Part shown: positions 1-12,291 of the stretch, one piece after another
How the letters are laid out: every line of letters begins with the position of its first letter
Numbering within the stretch: position 1 is the stretch's first letter
Assembly (NCBI RefSeq): GCF_002078875.1
Contig: NC_034410.1
Location: 97,114,384-97,178,383, forward strand
DNA: 64,000 nt
Direction of reading: 5' to 3'
Source: Numida meleagris
Lineage: Eukaryota > Chordata > Aves > Galliformes > Numididae
Translations under genes and position numbers: made by a program
Notes under the pieces: generated by a model
What the model was told of the DNA's origin: nothing
What the model saw: only the letters and a program-made list of their open reading frames with translations
The model's database searches: none

Positions 1-2419
1 TCTCTCTCTTGCCAACATCCTGTCATCATCTGCAGCACTTAAGCTTATTTATACATTTGAACTCGCAGTTCAGAGCTCTGAGGGTATCAGCTAAAAACAA
101 GGGAAAAAAAAAGAATAAAGTACAAATGTAACTCTAGATTAATAATCACTGCAAGTAGCGATAGTCATTTGAAGCAGTGGCTCAAACATCAGAAACCACC
201 GGTACAAAGAGCTCCATCCAGCAGCTCCGTGTGCTTTGGCTGCTAGAATGTTTCAAGACTGCTCACAGGAGGAAAGGGAAGGCACGCATTCAGACAATAA
301 TAATTCAAGGTCCAGTGGCCACAGTAGGCAGGGGCAGGGCAGGAATGCTTTACGTCTCTCTGCATTCCACCTCCGCAAAAACTTGCGGCCTGGCTCTGTC
401 CCACCATCAGGCACAAGGCCCTCGAGTTCCTGGGGCCAGTGCTGCTTTTCCTGGCACCTACCCAGGGCTGCACATAGCAAGTCCGGCACCCTAGACTGCT
501 TCACACTGATCTGTGCACGGACACGTGTTGCAATTAAAATCAGAACTGTGTTACAGGATGTGGCAAGAGGTATTTATAGGCAGAGCCTATCCAAATGTGG
601 GCAAGTTTTCCATAGGACAGTATGCAGTCTGCTCTAGCCTTACCAAAATCTACCTCTGATTAGCCCCTCTCCCTTTACAGGCAACAAAAGAAACAGCTGC
701 TGCTAGCACACCATGTTGGAGCGAAGCACGCTCTGTATGCCTATGCTGGCTAGGCTCTTTGGCACTTCACCCATCCACCCCTCCCCCTTTTGGTTATTGG
801 TTCCCTAGCGAACTCACCCAAAATGTTTTAGAAACAACACTACCTCATGGGTCACACAACATCCAACACAAGAGTTGCAGCTCCCCAGGTGTCCTCACTT
901 CCACCGTCATCAACATCAACTGACCAAGGCCAGCAGCCGGTTTTTCTTTCCACCTTTTGTTCTCACAGATTGACTCACTGGTGTTTTTATAAGAAAATCT
1001 TAACATGATGTTCTGCAAAATCAGATCTTTATCTACATTGTGGCCAAGAAAAGACACCTCAGCAGCATAACATATTTACATAATTAAAAGTATAGGAAAT
1101 TGGAAGCCATTTTCTACTTTTTCCAGTTCTTTGCTGGCTGGTAAGATGGAGGAGGCATAGCCAATGATTACAAGAAAAGCTCTGACATTTATTTCTCTTT
1201 TAAGTGACCACTGAAACCCAAAATTCAGTGGCATTTGGTAAGTATTTCCAAATATAACTGTTATTTTTGGAAGGTCATCATTCCAGTGAAAGCCCTCTCA
1301 GCCTTATTTCTAATACGGTCTTAGCAAATGAAGCGAGGGAGCCTTCAGACTAAGAAAAAATTGAAGCTAAGTATTTGTCGGTGTTGTTATACTCAGAACT
1401 CCTCCACACCCTCAAGATGCAATTCAAATTCCAAGTTTAATCCAAAGCTATCATTAGCCCATCCTGTTGGCATGGTAGTAAAGGACTGTCAGGGAACAGC
1501 CAGTCCAGCTGTAGTACCTAACTTCAGTGGGATATATTCAAGGTTGTTCCAAGCATAGGCTTTTTTCCCCCCCAAATATAATTTACATCTTTAAATACTG
1601 TAGCATTTGCACACATGGCTTTTTGTGGCTTGCCATTTAACATGGCTTTCTGCATCACTCTCATGATGGTAGGCAAGCTTTTTATTAATGCCAAAGACAT
1701 ATGAATGAAATGTTTTCTGACCATCTGGTTTCCCAGTTCTGGAATTAATTTATTTTTCTAATGTGCCTTAACCAAAGGAAGTCAGAAAAGTTGCCATTAC
1801 AGTGCCAAGTAATCAATAGCAGCCCTACTCGGAAACATTACTAGGTCAAAGGTTCAAGATGGGATGGAAAAGCAGTGTGTCCATCAATTAGGGTATCTTG
1901 CCTCGATAAGATAAAAGAACCATCACAACAACAACATATGTGGTTACTAATACTTAAAGTGAGCGTTGGGAAGGAAGCAAAGCATTAATCACACTACAGT
2001 AAAACAAATCAGATGCTCTTTTCCCCTGTTAAGCAGCTATTCTACTAAGAACCGTTTATGAGATTTTTTTTAAGTCTTTGAAACGATTTGCACAGAAAAG
2101 TATTTCAGGTTTAGTGTGGAAATTGAGAAGCAGAGAGAATTTTTCTTAACCCTCTGCTGTCACTACGCCAAACTTCTCATCTTTTACCCCGCCACTCAGC
2201 AAAAAATACTCTAAACTCACGGTGGAAAAAAAAACATAAATAAAATAAAGGCAGTAAGTTCATACTCTGTTATGTCATGCTCAGAATTAGACTGAACTTT
2301 TCCCACCTTTTTATACATGAAAAGTAGAAGCCACCACAGACAAGCACAGAAGATGCACTGAGAAAGCTGCTGGAAGAGACCAGAAGGGACGCTAGGAATT
2401 CAGACACTGTATTTATTAC
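1..2419 (-). other. TWSG1 last intron (partial)
   Basis: No exon, RNA gene or repeat recognised. I looked on the minus strand for the missing C-terminal TWSG1 exon (CKISCES, FHNACCECIG) and did not find it, so it should lie further left. Open frames of 60-130 codons here resemble nothing I know. Confidence 0.6.
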
Positions 2420-2686
2420 CTTTATCACTTGAGTAAGGTGCGTGGATGTTGTTGCTTGGAACGGAGACGTTCTGATGCTGTGGCTGGTTCACTGTTTCTA
2501 AAAAGGAAACTAAGTTCTCATGATGCGACAGTTCTTCTGCAACAGGGAAGGAAACAATATTCCAGTTCAGCTGAGTATCCCCTTCTGTGAGCGCCCGGAA
2601 AAGCGAAGGAATTGGTTCATGCAACTCCTCTACAGTGCTCTTGGATGTTGGAGGCGTGTCACTGTAATTGCGAGGGTTGCACATAC
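2420..2686 (-). CDS. TWSG1: TWSG1 coding exon, linker region
   Basis: 267 nt from a TTTGCAG acceptor to a GTAATA donor, encoding residues 76-164 plus one base. It starts [20 protein letters not shown], runs through the conserved [20 protein letters not shown] block and ends HAPYSSDK. Sequons N82 and N148 lie here. Reading on past 2420 meets a stop within a few codons, which supports the splice site over a terminal exon. Confidence 0.95.
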
Positions 2687-5600
2687 CTGCAAAGGAATGA
2701 GAACGTAAGCTACACAAAAATCCTTTTTTCTTGGAATATGTGGGTGTATATAAATATATATCTGTACTTGACCAGGAGAACAGAAGCCTTCTATTTATGT
2801 ATCTTCCATTCTTAACTCAATAGCAGAATTGCCACCAAAGACGGCAGTGCTAACTTTCAACAGCAGCAGGTTTCAGATCTCTGCACAATTCCACAAAACA
2901 CATCTGCAACTTGTGAGATCCAAGTGAAAAGAAGAACCTCTTTTTCGCTTCCCTTTCTAAGAAGCTATAGCATTACACTTCAGAACACAGAGCTCAACTA
3001 AAGGTTTGCTTCCCCTGGGAAACGAGACAAAGCACGGCATGACTGACACCAGCATGAATCTGGAATGGAAGCCTACGACTGAACAAAGATAGTATCTTGA
3101 CAAGCCTGAGGTTTGTGAAACTTCTGGTCACAATTCAAGTATTTGATCTCATCTGCTTCAGCAGCGCATTAGATCTTACAAGGCACCTGCCCGAGGTGCA
3201 AAGATCAGCACCAGGAGAGAGAAAGAGTCTGCTCTCTTTATGTGCTTAGACACGGCTGAGATGAGCCGAGATTTTCTGCTTAGTTGGAGAGGTCACTGCA
3301 GACAAAAACGCTTATTTCCACGTTACCCCTTCCACATTTTTCAGTATCTTCTGGGGAATCTTTTTTGAAATCCGTTGTCCACTACTGTGATCCTCTTTGC
3401 CCCCTCCTACAAAATGTTTTGTGATGTGCAGTGCAGGTGCCAGTTTTTCATTAACCATTTAAATGCAACCGTTTATTACCTGCAATGAAACTGGACGGCA
3501 CCTTCTTTTAATCAAAACATTGAAACTTCCAAGACTGAAAGCAAATGTTACATACGCATAGGTATTTAAAACCAGAACCCATAAAACACTATCAGAAGTC
3601 ACCTGGCAAGAGACAGAGAAATTGATTTTCCTGATGTACATCTGGATATCATTTTGGGTAGTTTCACAGATACACTTTTAGACAGCTACAGCTGCAAAGC
3701 AAATCAATCCTCTTCTTCCAAAGCAATACGGAGCGCGTATGTTTGAAGTCTACCTGCCCTACACACTCAGAAAAGCATCTCCTGCCCTGTCAACGCATTA
3801 GGACTCCAGCTTCAAAAATCATATTTAACTAGAACTTTATAGAAAAACACAATCTTTTCAAATTAAGTGCTGGATGGTATAAGTAACTCCTGGCCTCAGA
3901 ACAGATATAACCTGGAGGACAGCACAACCCATCTGCTTTTACATTATACTTCATCAGTTGATGGAGACTTAGCTATCAAAATGACGGTGGAATCTCCCAC
4001 TCCAAATCTACATTAATGAGTAATTATTTCTGAATAGGACGATGCCATACAGCCAAGGTCTGAGGCACCAGCAGGACCATCAGGAGATGTTTTTGTTCAT
4101 CCAGTACTGGGAAACTGAAACTAAAACCTTGCTAACCACTTTCCTGGATAGCGCTGTGGTAAGCATCAACAGAACAGGGAGTAATGTTCAGAGTTAGAAA
4201 ATGAACTGTGTAGACCTTTTTCTTTACAATCGCAATAGCTAGGTTCTTCTTCCTAGAGAACATCTGTGCACGAAGCCCTGCTTTCTGAAGCAGACAGCAG
4301 TACTGGCGAAGCCAAGTAGCCTACTCTCCTGTTCCCTAACCCTATGACTGAAAGGGACCACAGTGCATTTCAGTACTGCATTACAAAAAACAAGAAGACA
4401 CGGGAAGGGCAAAGAGGATGGGGGGAAATTTATATACAAATATATTTGACTCTTCAGTGAGTCCATTAAAATATTTCTGCTCAAATAGAAAAAAAAAATC
4501 AAACTTTTAAGGCCTCTTTCAAAATTAATAGCCAGCATGGGTAGAGGGGCGGAAAACACTTTATGCCGTTGGGCAGAATCTCACGTGCATCCAAGTATTC
4601 TGCTCCACTCCTTATTTACTGAAGGACAGACAGCTACTGAGAACCAAGCAAGAAGCAAGTCGTCAGAAAGCATATTCACATCGTGATGGAATATGAGAAG
4701 CAATGAAATGCAGTGAAATGGAGCACTTCGATGCACTCATCCTCATGAACTCGGAAAAGAATCGACCAGCCAGAAGCTGTGAGAAGGTACAATGATCAAC
4801 ATGCCTCCCGTTTATGGGAACCAGATGGATTTGAATGGCAGTGGAGGGAGACTTTCAGCAACCCCAGGATGATGAAGCTTTCAAAACATTTATAACATGG
4901 GAAGGAACAAGAACATATCCCTCTTTCTGCAGAGGCAGCATTCATTTCCAGAAATCTTGGCACTGTGGACATGATCTGTTGGTAATAATGCTGTCCTTGT
5001 TAGGGCTGTCATCTCATCTTACAGCAAGAACTCGTATACCTCCTTCTCACTCTCCAGAAACAGCTCTTTTTGCAAATAAAAGAACAATGAAAAACTTGGG
5101 CCATGCAGAATTACAACTAGTCCCAAGGACTCTCAGGGGAACTCACATCTCCAGTTGCCCCATAAAGCAGGTGTTGCATAGTTTCATTGAGATGACAACT
5201 GAAAAAGAAGTCCACAAACTGATAGCAAAACTGATATTTAGTGATATTGACACTACCTAAGCAAAACCTGGACCACTACCGTGCACCTCATAAAGCAGAT
5301 GCAGCCTTCTGCCATGTTGGTCCCAACGCTAACTCGTGCAGTACCCACAGAACAAGTTGTAGGATGGTTGAAGAACAGATTTCATCCTGATGCTGAACTT
5401 CTGCAGTAGGACTGTGACTTGAACATGTGGCAGGGGAAAGAAGATTTATAAACGAAAAGAAGAAATCCCCAACAACTGCAAACTTACCAACACAGTCACA
5501 GCACTCATCCCAAAGTGTGCCAAGGCAGAGCATGCACTCCTTGCAGCAGGAACAGTTCCCTTCCCCCGGGCGGCACTGACACAGCTCCTGAAAACAACAT

Positions 5601-8600
5601 GAATGTGTTACACCCCAACAATCTCAGACATAAAATGCCAGCAGGGCACAGCAGTTCTTCCTCTGGCCACAACTCAAGATACGGTGTTAGAACAGCTTTG
5701 TACGCTAATAGAGTGAGAAAATGGTAAAAAAAAAAAAAAGTGGTAAAAAAAAAGCCAAAGAACCAAGCTGAATTTACAAATGGATCTTTTTTGGATTGAT
5801 TGAACGGACTGATTTTTTTTTTTTAAGCTGAAACTCTAAATGCAATTCTGAAGTCTGCTAACAAGTGTTCAAAGAAAGTCCTATTCATGGGAAAGCTGTT
5901 CACCTGAACCTACAAGTTCCCTGCATACTTTTCCCACTGCAAAACAAAACTCAAAGAAGGATGTTTCTTTTTGCATAAATAGTGCAGATGAGGTATAATT
6001 TAGCTAAAAAAGGAAGCAGCGTGTCCATACTTCAGAAGACGTACGTGCCTACCATCACACCTAATTGCGGATCTTAAAAGGAATGTATCTGGTTAAGCCA
6101 TCGGAACATACTTATTTTGTACATCTCTGAATGCTTGCTACACATTGCTGTTTGTCATATTAGTAACCGTATGTGGGTACATATATATATTTATCCGAGG
6201 TCCAGCTGATTCATTTTTGCTCTTCCTCTATCCCCAGAACGGCACCCTGGATACTTCAAAGATTTCAGTAGTCTCTTGAAAGTAAAATGGTACACCTACA
6301 CTCTTTTCTCTAATTGCTATTAAGACAGAGAACCAGAAAAGACATGGAAGCACAAAGCCAACACTTTCTGCTTCCTGCTTCCCAAACCTGAAGGGCGCTG
6401 GTTTGTCCGGCAGTGCTGCTGAAGCCGTACAGTTGATGATCCTGAAGCATGGGAACGGCCTGCACGTACAAAGGAAATCTAAAAACCAGGTGGCCCGCCT
6501 CCCCGCAGCTCACAGACACGTACGAGCAGCTCCAAAGGGCCCCAGCTCCCGGCAGGCAGTCTGCAAGCACTGCTCATGCCCTACTCCTGAACGCAGCCGG
6601 GAAAGTGAGGCCGGAGCCACGTCCCCCTTTCAGGGGACAAACACAGAAGCAATCCCCAAATCCACTGCAGATGGGCCACAGTGTGCTAATGCAGTTCATC
6701 AATCCATTGTTCTTCCATTTGCTTTGTCCCAGATTGAGAATTAAAAATCTTCTCGAAGCCAGCCAAAAAGCCACAAAATCCAGAAACTATTGTGTTTCGC
6801 ACAGCGCTGAGATAATGCCATTGCCTGCATAATTTAATGTAAATTGTTTGCACTTTTGAGTGGCCGAGCGTCAACTCCCGCTCTCCACGTGCATTTTTGC
6901 CATACACAGCCTTAGTAAGTCCGGAATTTTTATTTACAGACTGGAAACCTACCAAGTTTTTCAACATTTTCACTCTCAAAGTTTACTCGTGTCACCTATT
7001 ACTGCGCTGTTTCCAAGCGAAAGATGAAAAACAGGCTCGTCACCGAGAAATACAAAGTTTTCCACAAGAGGAGACACCACAAACTTAGAAAGATGACTTA
7101 TGTGAATGAATGACGCATTTCTAAAATATTTATCTTTCTGTTCAATAAACAGATTGTGTCAGACTTGAGGAGTAAAAGCCTGAATAAAACAATTTTTAAA
7201 AACAACCACATGTACAACGCTGCTGTGTTGGCCAGTGAGCCCTATCAGTACATATTCACATTAAACATATCCTACACATTCGCTCTTCAACAGTAAAACT
7301 GGGCAAACCACTTCACACCTATTAAAGACATTGCAACACCACCAAGCCAGTATGTGGGAGGAGGCTACTCTCCATAAACTATTAAATGCAACGTATGAAT
7401 TGAAGCCAGAAAATTCACTAAATTTGAGTTATTTCAATTTTATACCCTGCACTACGCAGTCTAAGAGTATTCTCACAGAATAATCCTAACCTCTGCACTT
7501 GGAATTAAAAAAAAAAAAAATCACAGAACGGATTAGACTGGAAAAGACCTTAAAGCCCACCCAGTACCAGTGCCCTACCATGGGCAGGGCTGCCCCCCAC
7601 CAGCTCAGCTGCCCAGAGCCCCATCCAACCTGGCCTTGAGCGCCTCCAGGGATGGGGCACCCACAGCTTCTCTGGGCAGCTGTGCCAGCACCTCACTGCC
7701 CTCTGAGTGAGTCTGTGTCTGTATTCTTAGTGTCTATGTGTGCAAGAACTATCTAGGGATCTCATCACCATACCTACCAGTATTTTAACAGGTTTATTTT
7801 TATAGGAAACACTTCAGAACTTTTTTTCCTTTTTTTTTTTTTTTTAAAGTTGGAGGAAGAAGATGGAAGAAAGAGCAACCACATTGGCCTTACGCACAGT
7901 TCTTCAGCCCCTCCTCCCCAGGGCTGTCCCTGCAGGGCAGTAATCGTATGTTTTTCCATCCATGCGTTTGCATGTCCACAGTTTCCTTAACCACTCTCAA
8001 GTTCCTCCTACTGACTCACCCAGACCGGACACTTGCACAGGATACATCTCCTTAAAAGAATGCTTCCATGGGACGTGGGTGAAGTGAAGCAGGAGAAATG
8101 CTCCCTGTTGATAGCTGGGGGTGGCGAGGCGTCAGTGGAAGAAAATATTACTCATAAGTGAGCCTGGCAGCTGCCCAGGCTGAACTACTGAAGGTGCACC
8201 AGGATTCTGCTAGGCAAGTAATGAGCCTCCCTCGTCTAAAAATACAGCATTAAGTAGGAAGCAGACATGTTTGTACAATAAAGGTATTTCTGCTCCAGAG
8301 AGCAAATAAAGATTTTTACAAGGTATTTAACATCTGCATTTTTTCAAAACTTTCTTGAAGTGACGGAGACTGTTTTCTCAGCGCTGTGAGAAACAGGACC
8401 TGAAGGCATTGGCAACCTCTCTGCAAACTGGAGGAGGGAATGAAAGAAAATAGCTCATGTTTTTTCCCTAGAACAGTTTAATAACAGAAAATCTCCTGGA
8501 AGCAAACCAGATGGAATTATTTTGTTAACCCGACCGCGTTACGTTCTACAGCTACAAAACACACACCAGTAGAAATTTTTGGATATGCAAGCCTTGAGGT

Positions 8601-10881
8601 TAGAATGTGATAGTTATTTCATACCACTGGGCAGAAAGTCTCGGAAATACTTGCAAGCTGGGAAGCTCGTGCCCAAGATTAACAGGAGGGGAAGACAAAC
8701 CTTCAGCAGGTGTCACCAACAGTGGCACTGACGACACAAGTCATCGTGTGCCCACCTGGCGTTCTCAGCTTCTCCGTGCATGGGAACCCCAAAGCAGAAG
8801 AAATGCTGGAGGAGAGGTGCCGGGCACCACGAAGGCCAGCAGCCTACCCAGGGAGTGGGGCAACAGCCCTGCTGAGCCCAACACCTGACCGCTGGGGCTC
8901 GAGGATGAACTGAGCCCAAAGCCGGGAAGGGAGCTGAGCTCGCGTCCCTTCTCTGCCTCTGCTCCTGGGTCTCACCCACAGCTCCTAAAAAACTCTAGAA
9001 GCCACCAAATTTCTGCAAGGGTGAAACCAAAAAGGAGAGGTTCCTCAAACTATTTGCTTACAGAAAAAAAACATGAAATCACAACGCAAAGGCAGTAGCA
9101 GAGCTACAGCCATCAAGACCTAAGAGGAAAGCTGAATGCATGCAAGTTGTTGGTCTCGCGCTCTGTCCTGGATTTAACAAAATAAATATTTACGTAAGGA
9201 CCACCCTCGAGCTGAGCAACTCCTAAGGAGTGGCAGTAATGACTGTACTGAGGCTGGCACAAATATTTGTGTTAACCGTATGCTTTTTGAGAGCCCCACT
9301 GCTCCCACAGATGCAGATGGCCAACACCGTGTCTTCCCTGCTCTCCAGTAACCTCAGAGCTGTGCCGATTTGGCTTCAAGCCATGAAGCATGCCAAACTA
9401 GAGTGGTTACAGAAACAGGATAGGGAACTGCGTGATGGGACTGTCCGGAAAACTTATTCACCAAAGCGCTTTTAATTCAGATTTCTCCAGAAGGGTTTAG
9501 AGGGAAACAAGAACACACAGATAAGCCGTACTGCACACCTACCCAAGAAGTAAGACATACCTCAGAGAGCAGCGCAACACTTCTGCTGCAACAACACTTG
9601 AAGATTTAAGAATAAAGAAGGAAAAAGCCAAGATGAAATATAGCAACAGCCTGGTCAGAGCTTCAGGAGCCTTCCCATCTGCCCTTGGACTCATCTGCCC
9701 CTGTCGCTCGTTGACCTGTGACCATGCATGACCCCAGCGCTGTAGGGTCTCAAAGAGCCACGTGTGGTCCTGATTTTAGATAAACACTTTAAGAGGGGAT
9801 CCCACATCACAGAGCACACCCCTTGGGCTGTGCCTCTAGAGAGATGCCAATGCCCAAGCAAAACACAGCATTATCACTGAAAAACATTGCCATTGTCACT
9901 GGAAAGGTCGAAGTCAAAAGCCTCTCTCTTTCTCCCTCATTTAACTCCACAGACAATGGCTGAGAAGCAGCACTGTTTTCATTTTTTTTTCCATTTAAAG
10001 CAATGGCAGTACAGAAGTCAGAAGGATATTTACTACCATATAATATTTGTGCTCTCTGCTTTTCCATTTCTAAGCCGTAAAGAGGCTTAGAAGAGTAGGA
10101 AGCTGGAGCTGACCACAGGAAGGCTCCTTTTTGCCAGTGTGGAGTCAGAAAGTGCGCTCAGTTCACTGCCCATCAATAACCAGTTGGTAGGCAGCAGAAC
10201 TGCTCATAGTTCCACTAAAAGGACCTTTCGCTCTGCTCCCAACCACTGCTGGAAGAGCATCTGGGGTTCGGCCATTCTTTCAGCCCTATGGACAGAACAC
10301 AGTGAGCCAAAGACAGCATTTGGGCTCAAGCTGAACATCTGCTGCCCATAAGTGCAACTCAAGAGCCCTTTTTAGGTAAACTTGCACACTTTTGGAGCCT
10401 GCTCATCTGCATTAGTAGCCAGAGGTCCTTCAGGGTTGTGAGGCACGTTGGAGCCACACCAGCATTTGTCCTCTCAGGGGGCTTTCAGCCATTTTCAGCT
10501 TTACAACCCTCTGTTACGGGGAGTGCCATTCAATGAGATGCTCAAGGCCAAGTTGGATGGGGCCCTGGGCAGCTGAGCAGGTGAGTGGCAGCCCTGCCCA
10601 CAGCAGGGGGTGGGACCGGGTGGGCTTTGAGTTTCCTTTCCTACCAAAACCATCCTGTGATTCCATGATAAAATAGCACTTATTTGTATCACTGGGTCTT
10701 CCCAAGGGGCAGCTTCCGAACTTAAAGGCAAGCAGAGGCAGCGCTGCCGCTATACCTGGATGAGGCACTTGCTGACGTCGCTGGCACATAGCGCCTTGTT
10801 GCAACCCACCGACGACCGGGCCCACAGCAGCAGCAGCAGCAGCAGGAACGCGCTCAATGCCGCACACGGCGACCTCATCAT
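2420..10881 (-). CDS. TWSG1: TWSG1, twisted gastrulation BMP signaling modulator (3 coding exons, C-terminus off window)
   Basis: Secreted cysteine-rich protein that binds BMPs and forms a ternary complex with chordin, tuning BMP signalling outside the cell (family knowledge). Joining 10881-10756, 5587-5488 and 2686-2420 on the minus strand gives residues 1-164 plus one base of codon 165, with GT/AG at every junction. A signal peptide (residues 1-26) with a seven-leucine core is followed at residue 27 by the mature start CNKALCASD, then the cysteine-dense N-terminal domain. N-glycosylation sequons are at N53 (NCS), N82 (NYS) and N148 (NVS). Vertebrate TWSG1 is about 223 residues, so roughly 60 C-terminal residues, the second cysteine-rich domain, must lie in an exon left of position 1; I did not find it in 1-2419. 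Two tandem ATGs start the frame at 10881 and 10878, and either could be used. Identification rests on near-identity to remembered vertebrate TWSG1 over more than 130 residues. Confidence 0.96.
2687..5487 (-). other. TWSG1 intron between the cysteine-rich and linker exons
   Basis: Intronic sequence with no recognised repeat or RNA. A 141-codon plus-strand frame at 4835-5260 is antisense to the gene, matches no family I know and has no supporting context. Confidence 0.6.
5488..5587 (-). CDS. TWSG1: TWSG1 coding exon, N-terminal cysteine-rich domain
   Basis: 100 nt between a TTTTCAG acceptor and a GTAAGT donor. It encodes residues 43-75 plus the first base of G76: [18 protein letters not shown] and then [15 protein letters not shown]. 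Ten cysteines in 33 residues, in the spacing typical of TWSG1, form the BMP-binding N-terminal domain. The N53 sequon (NCS) matches a known glycosylation position of the family. Phase agrees with both neighbouring exons. Confidence 0.96.
7518..7715 (-). repeat. CR1 LINE fragment, 3' part
   Basis: Typical CR1 3'-end sequence in reverse orientation: the reverse complement of the hallmark stretch about lesser-grade grooves of CR1 tails (TGGATGGGGCTCTGGGC type) reads across 7615-7640, and the element starts after an A run with a diverged terminal motif. Diverged and 5'-truncated. Confidence 0.85.
10508..10668 (+). repeat. CR1 LINE fragment, 3' end
   Basis: Short plus-strand CR1 tail: CAAGGCCAAGTTGGATGGGG, the CAGCAGGGGGTGGGACCGGG segment and a degenerate terminal CTGTGATTCCATGA. 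It lies less than 100 bp from the end of the TWSG1 signal-peptide exon. Confidence 0.85.
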
Positions 10882-10921
10882 TCCTGTGGGCCGGCGGCTT
10901 GCAGACGGAGCTCAACCAGCA
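10756..10921 (-). CDS. TWSG1: TWSG1 first coding exon (signal peptide)
   Basis: A polypyrimidine tract and CAG acceptor precede 10921; 10921-10882 is 5'UTR and 10881-10756 codes for residues 1-42, ending CLIQ before a GTATAG donor. Seven consecutive CTG codons encode the hydrophobic core of the signal peptide, followed by WARSSVG and the predicted cleavage before C27. The 5'UTR portion could continue upstream if the acceptor is not used, but the acceptor looks strong and vertebrate TWSG1 genes have a non-coding first exon. Confidence 0.9.
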
Positions 10922-11249
10922 CTGAAACAATTTTTGACCAAAAAAATGAAAAAGTCAAACGTTAAAGAGGCATAACAGCAAACCCAACTGCTCTTCCTCT
11001 GCCTGCAAACTTCTCCATTTGAAATTTTCTGCTGTTGCAATCATACATTGAAACTGCACTGGACTTCAGATGAACGAGGTCAGGTTTGTAACATCAGATC
11101 TGATGGCCTATAAGCAGTGACAAATAAAACAGGAGAAAACGCAGCAGCGAAGCCCTAATTGTGAAGGCACTGTCCAGGCAGACGCCTTGAGCTATCACAG
11201 AAAAACGAAGCTGCTCGGTCAGCGTCGATTCATTAAAAAGAAGGTCCCG

Positions 11250-12060
11250 GGTGCCCGGAGCAGCGCAGTTTACAGGAGCAACACCGCAAGGGCTCAGACC
11301 AGCGGGAGCGGAACGCGCGGCTCCGCTGCAGGCTCCCCCGCAGCCCCGGCGGCATCCCCCGCCCGCGCGTGCCCCACGAGCCCGGGCCGAGGGCCGGACC
11401 CCGGCACGCAGCCCATGTTTGGGCAGAGCTCGCGGCGAGCCCGCATTGTTCTCACAGGAGGGAAAGGCGGACGGGCACGGGATGGCCGCCGCGCAGCGCC
11501 CGGCGCCGCTGTCCCCAGCCCCCGGCCCCCCGCGGCCTCAGGTGCAGCCCGCAGCCCGGCGGGGAAGCACGCGGCGGGCCGCCCGGCCCCGGCCCCGCTG
11601 TCAGGGAGCGCCCCGCCGCGCCGCCCGGCTCCGGGGCACCCGCGGGGCCCTGCGCCGCCCCTCCCGGCCTCCTCCGTCGGGCAGCGGAACGCTCCTCACA
11701 AAGCCGCCGCCTCCCCGCCGGCCACCGGCTCCATCCTCCGACGCCGCGCCTCCGCCCCTCGCCCCCCTCACCGGCCGGGCAGCCCCGCTCCGCCGGCGGC
11801 TCCGGCTGCTCCGCGGGCGGCTCCGGCGACCGCGCGCCTCAGCTCGGCCGCGAGCAGCGCGCAGGCGGCGGCAGCGCGGGCTCGCAGCGCGCACACGGCG
11901 CAGGGCCCCGCCTCGGGGCGCCACCGGGCCCGCCCCTCGCTCCGCGCCCGCCGCTGACGGGAGGCCGAGCGTGGCCCCGGCGGGCGGGAGGGCTGTGCCG
12001 GGGAGGGGGGGGAGCGGTCTGCTCGCGGTAGAAAGATGCGGAGGAGCCCTCGCTTGGCAA
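11250..12060. promoter_or_regulatory. TWSG1: CpG island, presumed TWSG1 promoter and non-coding first exon
   Basis: About 800 bp of very GC-rich sequence dense in CpG, standing out sharply from the AT-rich surroundings and lying just upstream of the first TWSG1 coding exon. It holds Sp1-type GC boxes, for example at 11929-11936 and around 11748-11760, and no clear TATA box. On the minus strand a GTGAGG donor at 11771 could end a non-coding first exon (end 11772) that would splice to 10921; this is a guess. The long open frames here on both strands (alanine, proline and arginine-rich) are what GC-rich DNA produces by chance and I do not call them genes. Confidence 0.8.
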
Positions 12061-12291
12061 TGCCCTTGGAAGCAGCCTATTAAGTGCCGGACAAGAGCTC
12101 GGCTTTTGTATCGGTACGCAGAGACTGCTGCGGAGCTCCGGGGCCGCAGAGCCTGACGCCCCCCACGGCGGCTGGGGAGAGCCACCCAGCAGGGCCTGGA
12201 GCCCAGCCGGGCTGCGGGCGGGTGTTACCCCCACGTAGCGGTCTGGGAGAGGAAAAGGTGGTGAACGCTGCACAAAGCAGACCTGCTGTTT

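Larger units (their letters stand above)
5588..10755 (-). other. TWSG1 intron after the signal-peptide exon
   Basis: 5.2 kb intron containing two CR1 fragments (7518-7715 and 10508-10668), an A-rich/T-rich strand switch near 5726-5825 and a pyrimidine run at 7822-7845. Nothing else recognised. Confidence 0.6.

Noticed and set aside
4835..5260. 141-codon plus-strand frame
   Set aside because: Lies inside a TWSG1 intron, has no recognisable domain, splice context or repeat identity.
11187..12273. Overlapping long frames on both strands (up to 301 codons), rich in Ala, Pro and Arg
   Set aside because: They coincide with the CpG island, occur in several frames on both strands and match no family; GC-rich DNA lacks stop codons by chance.
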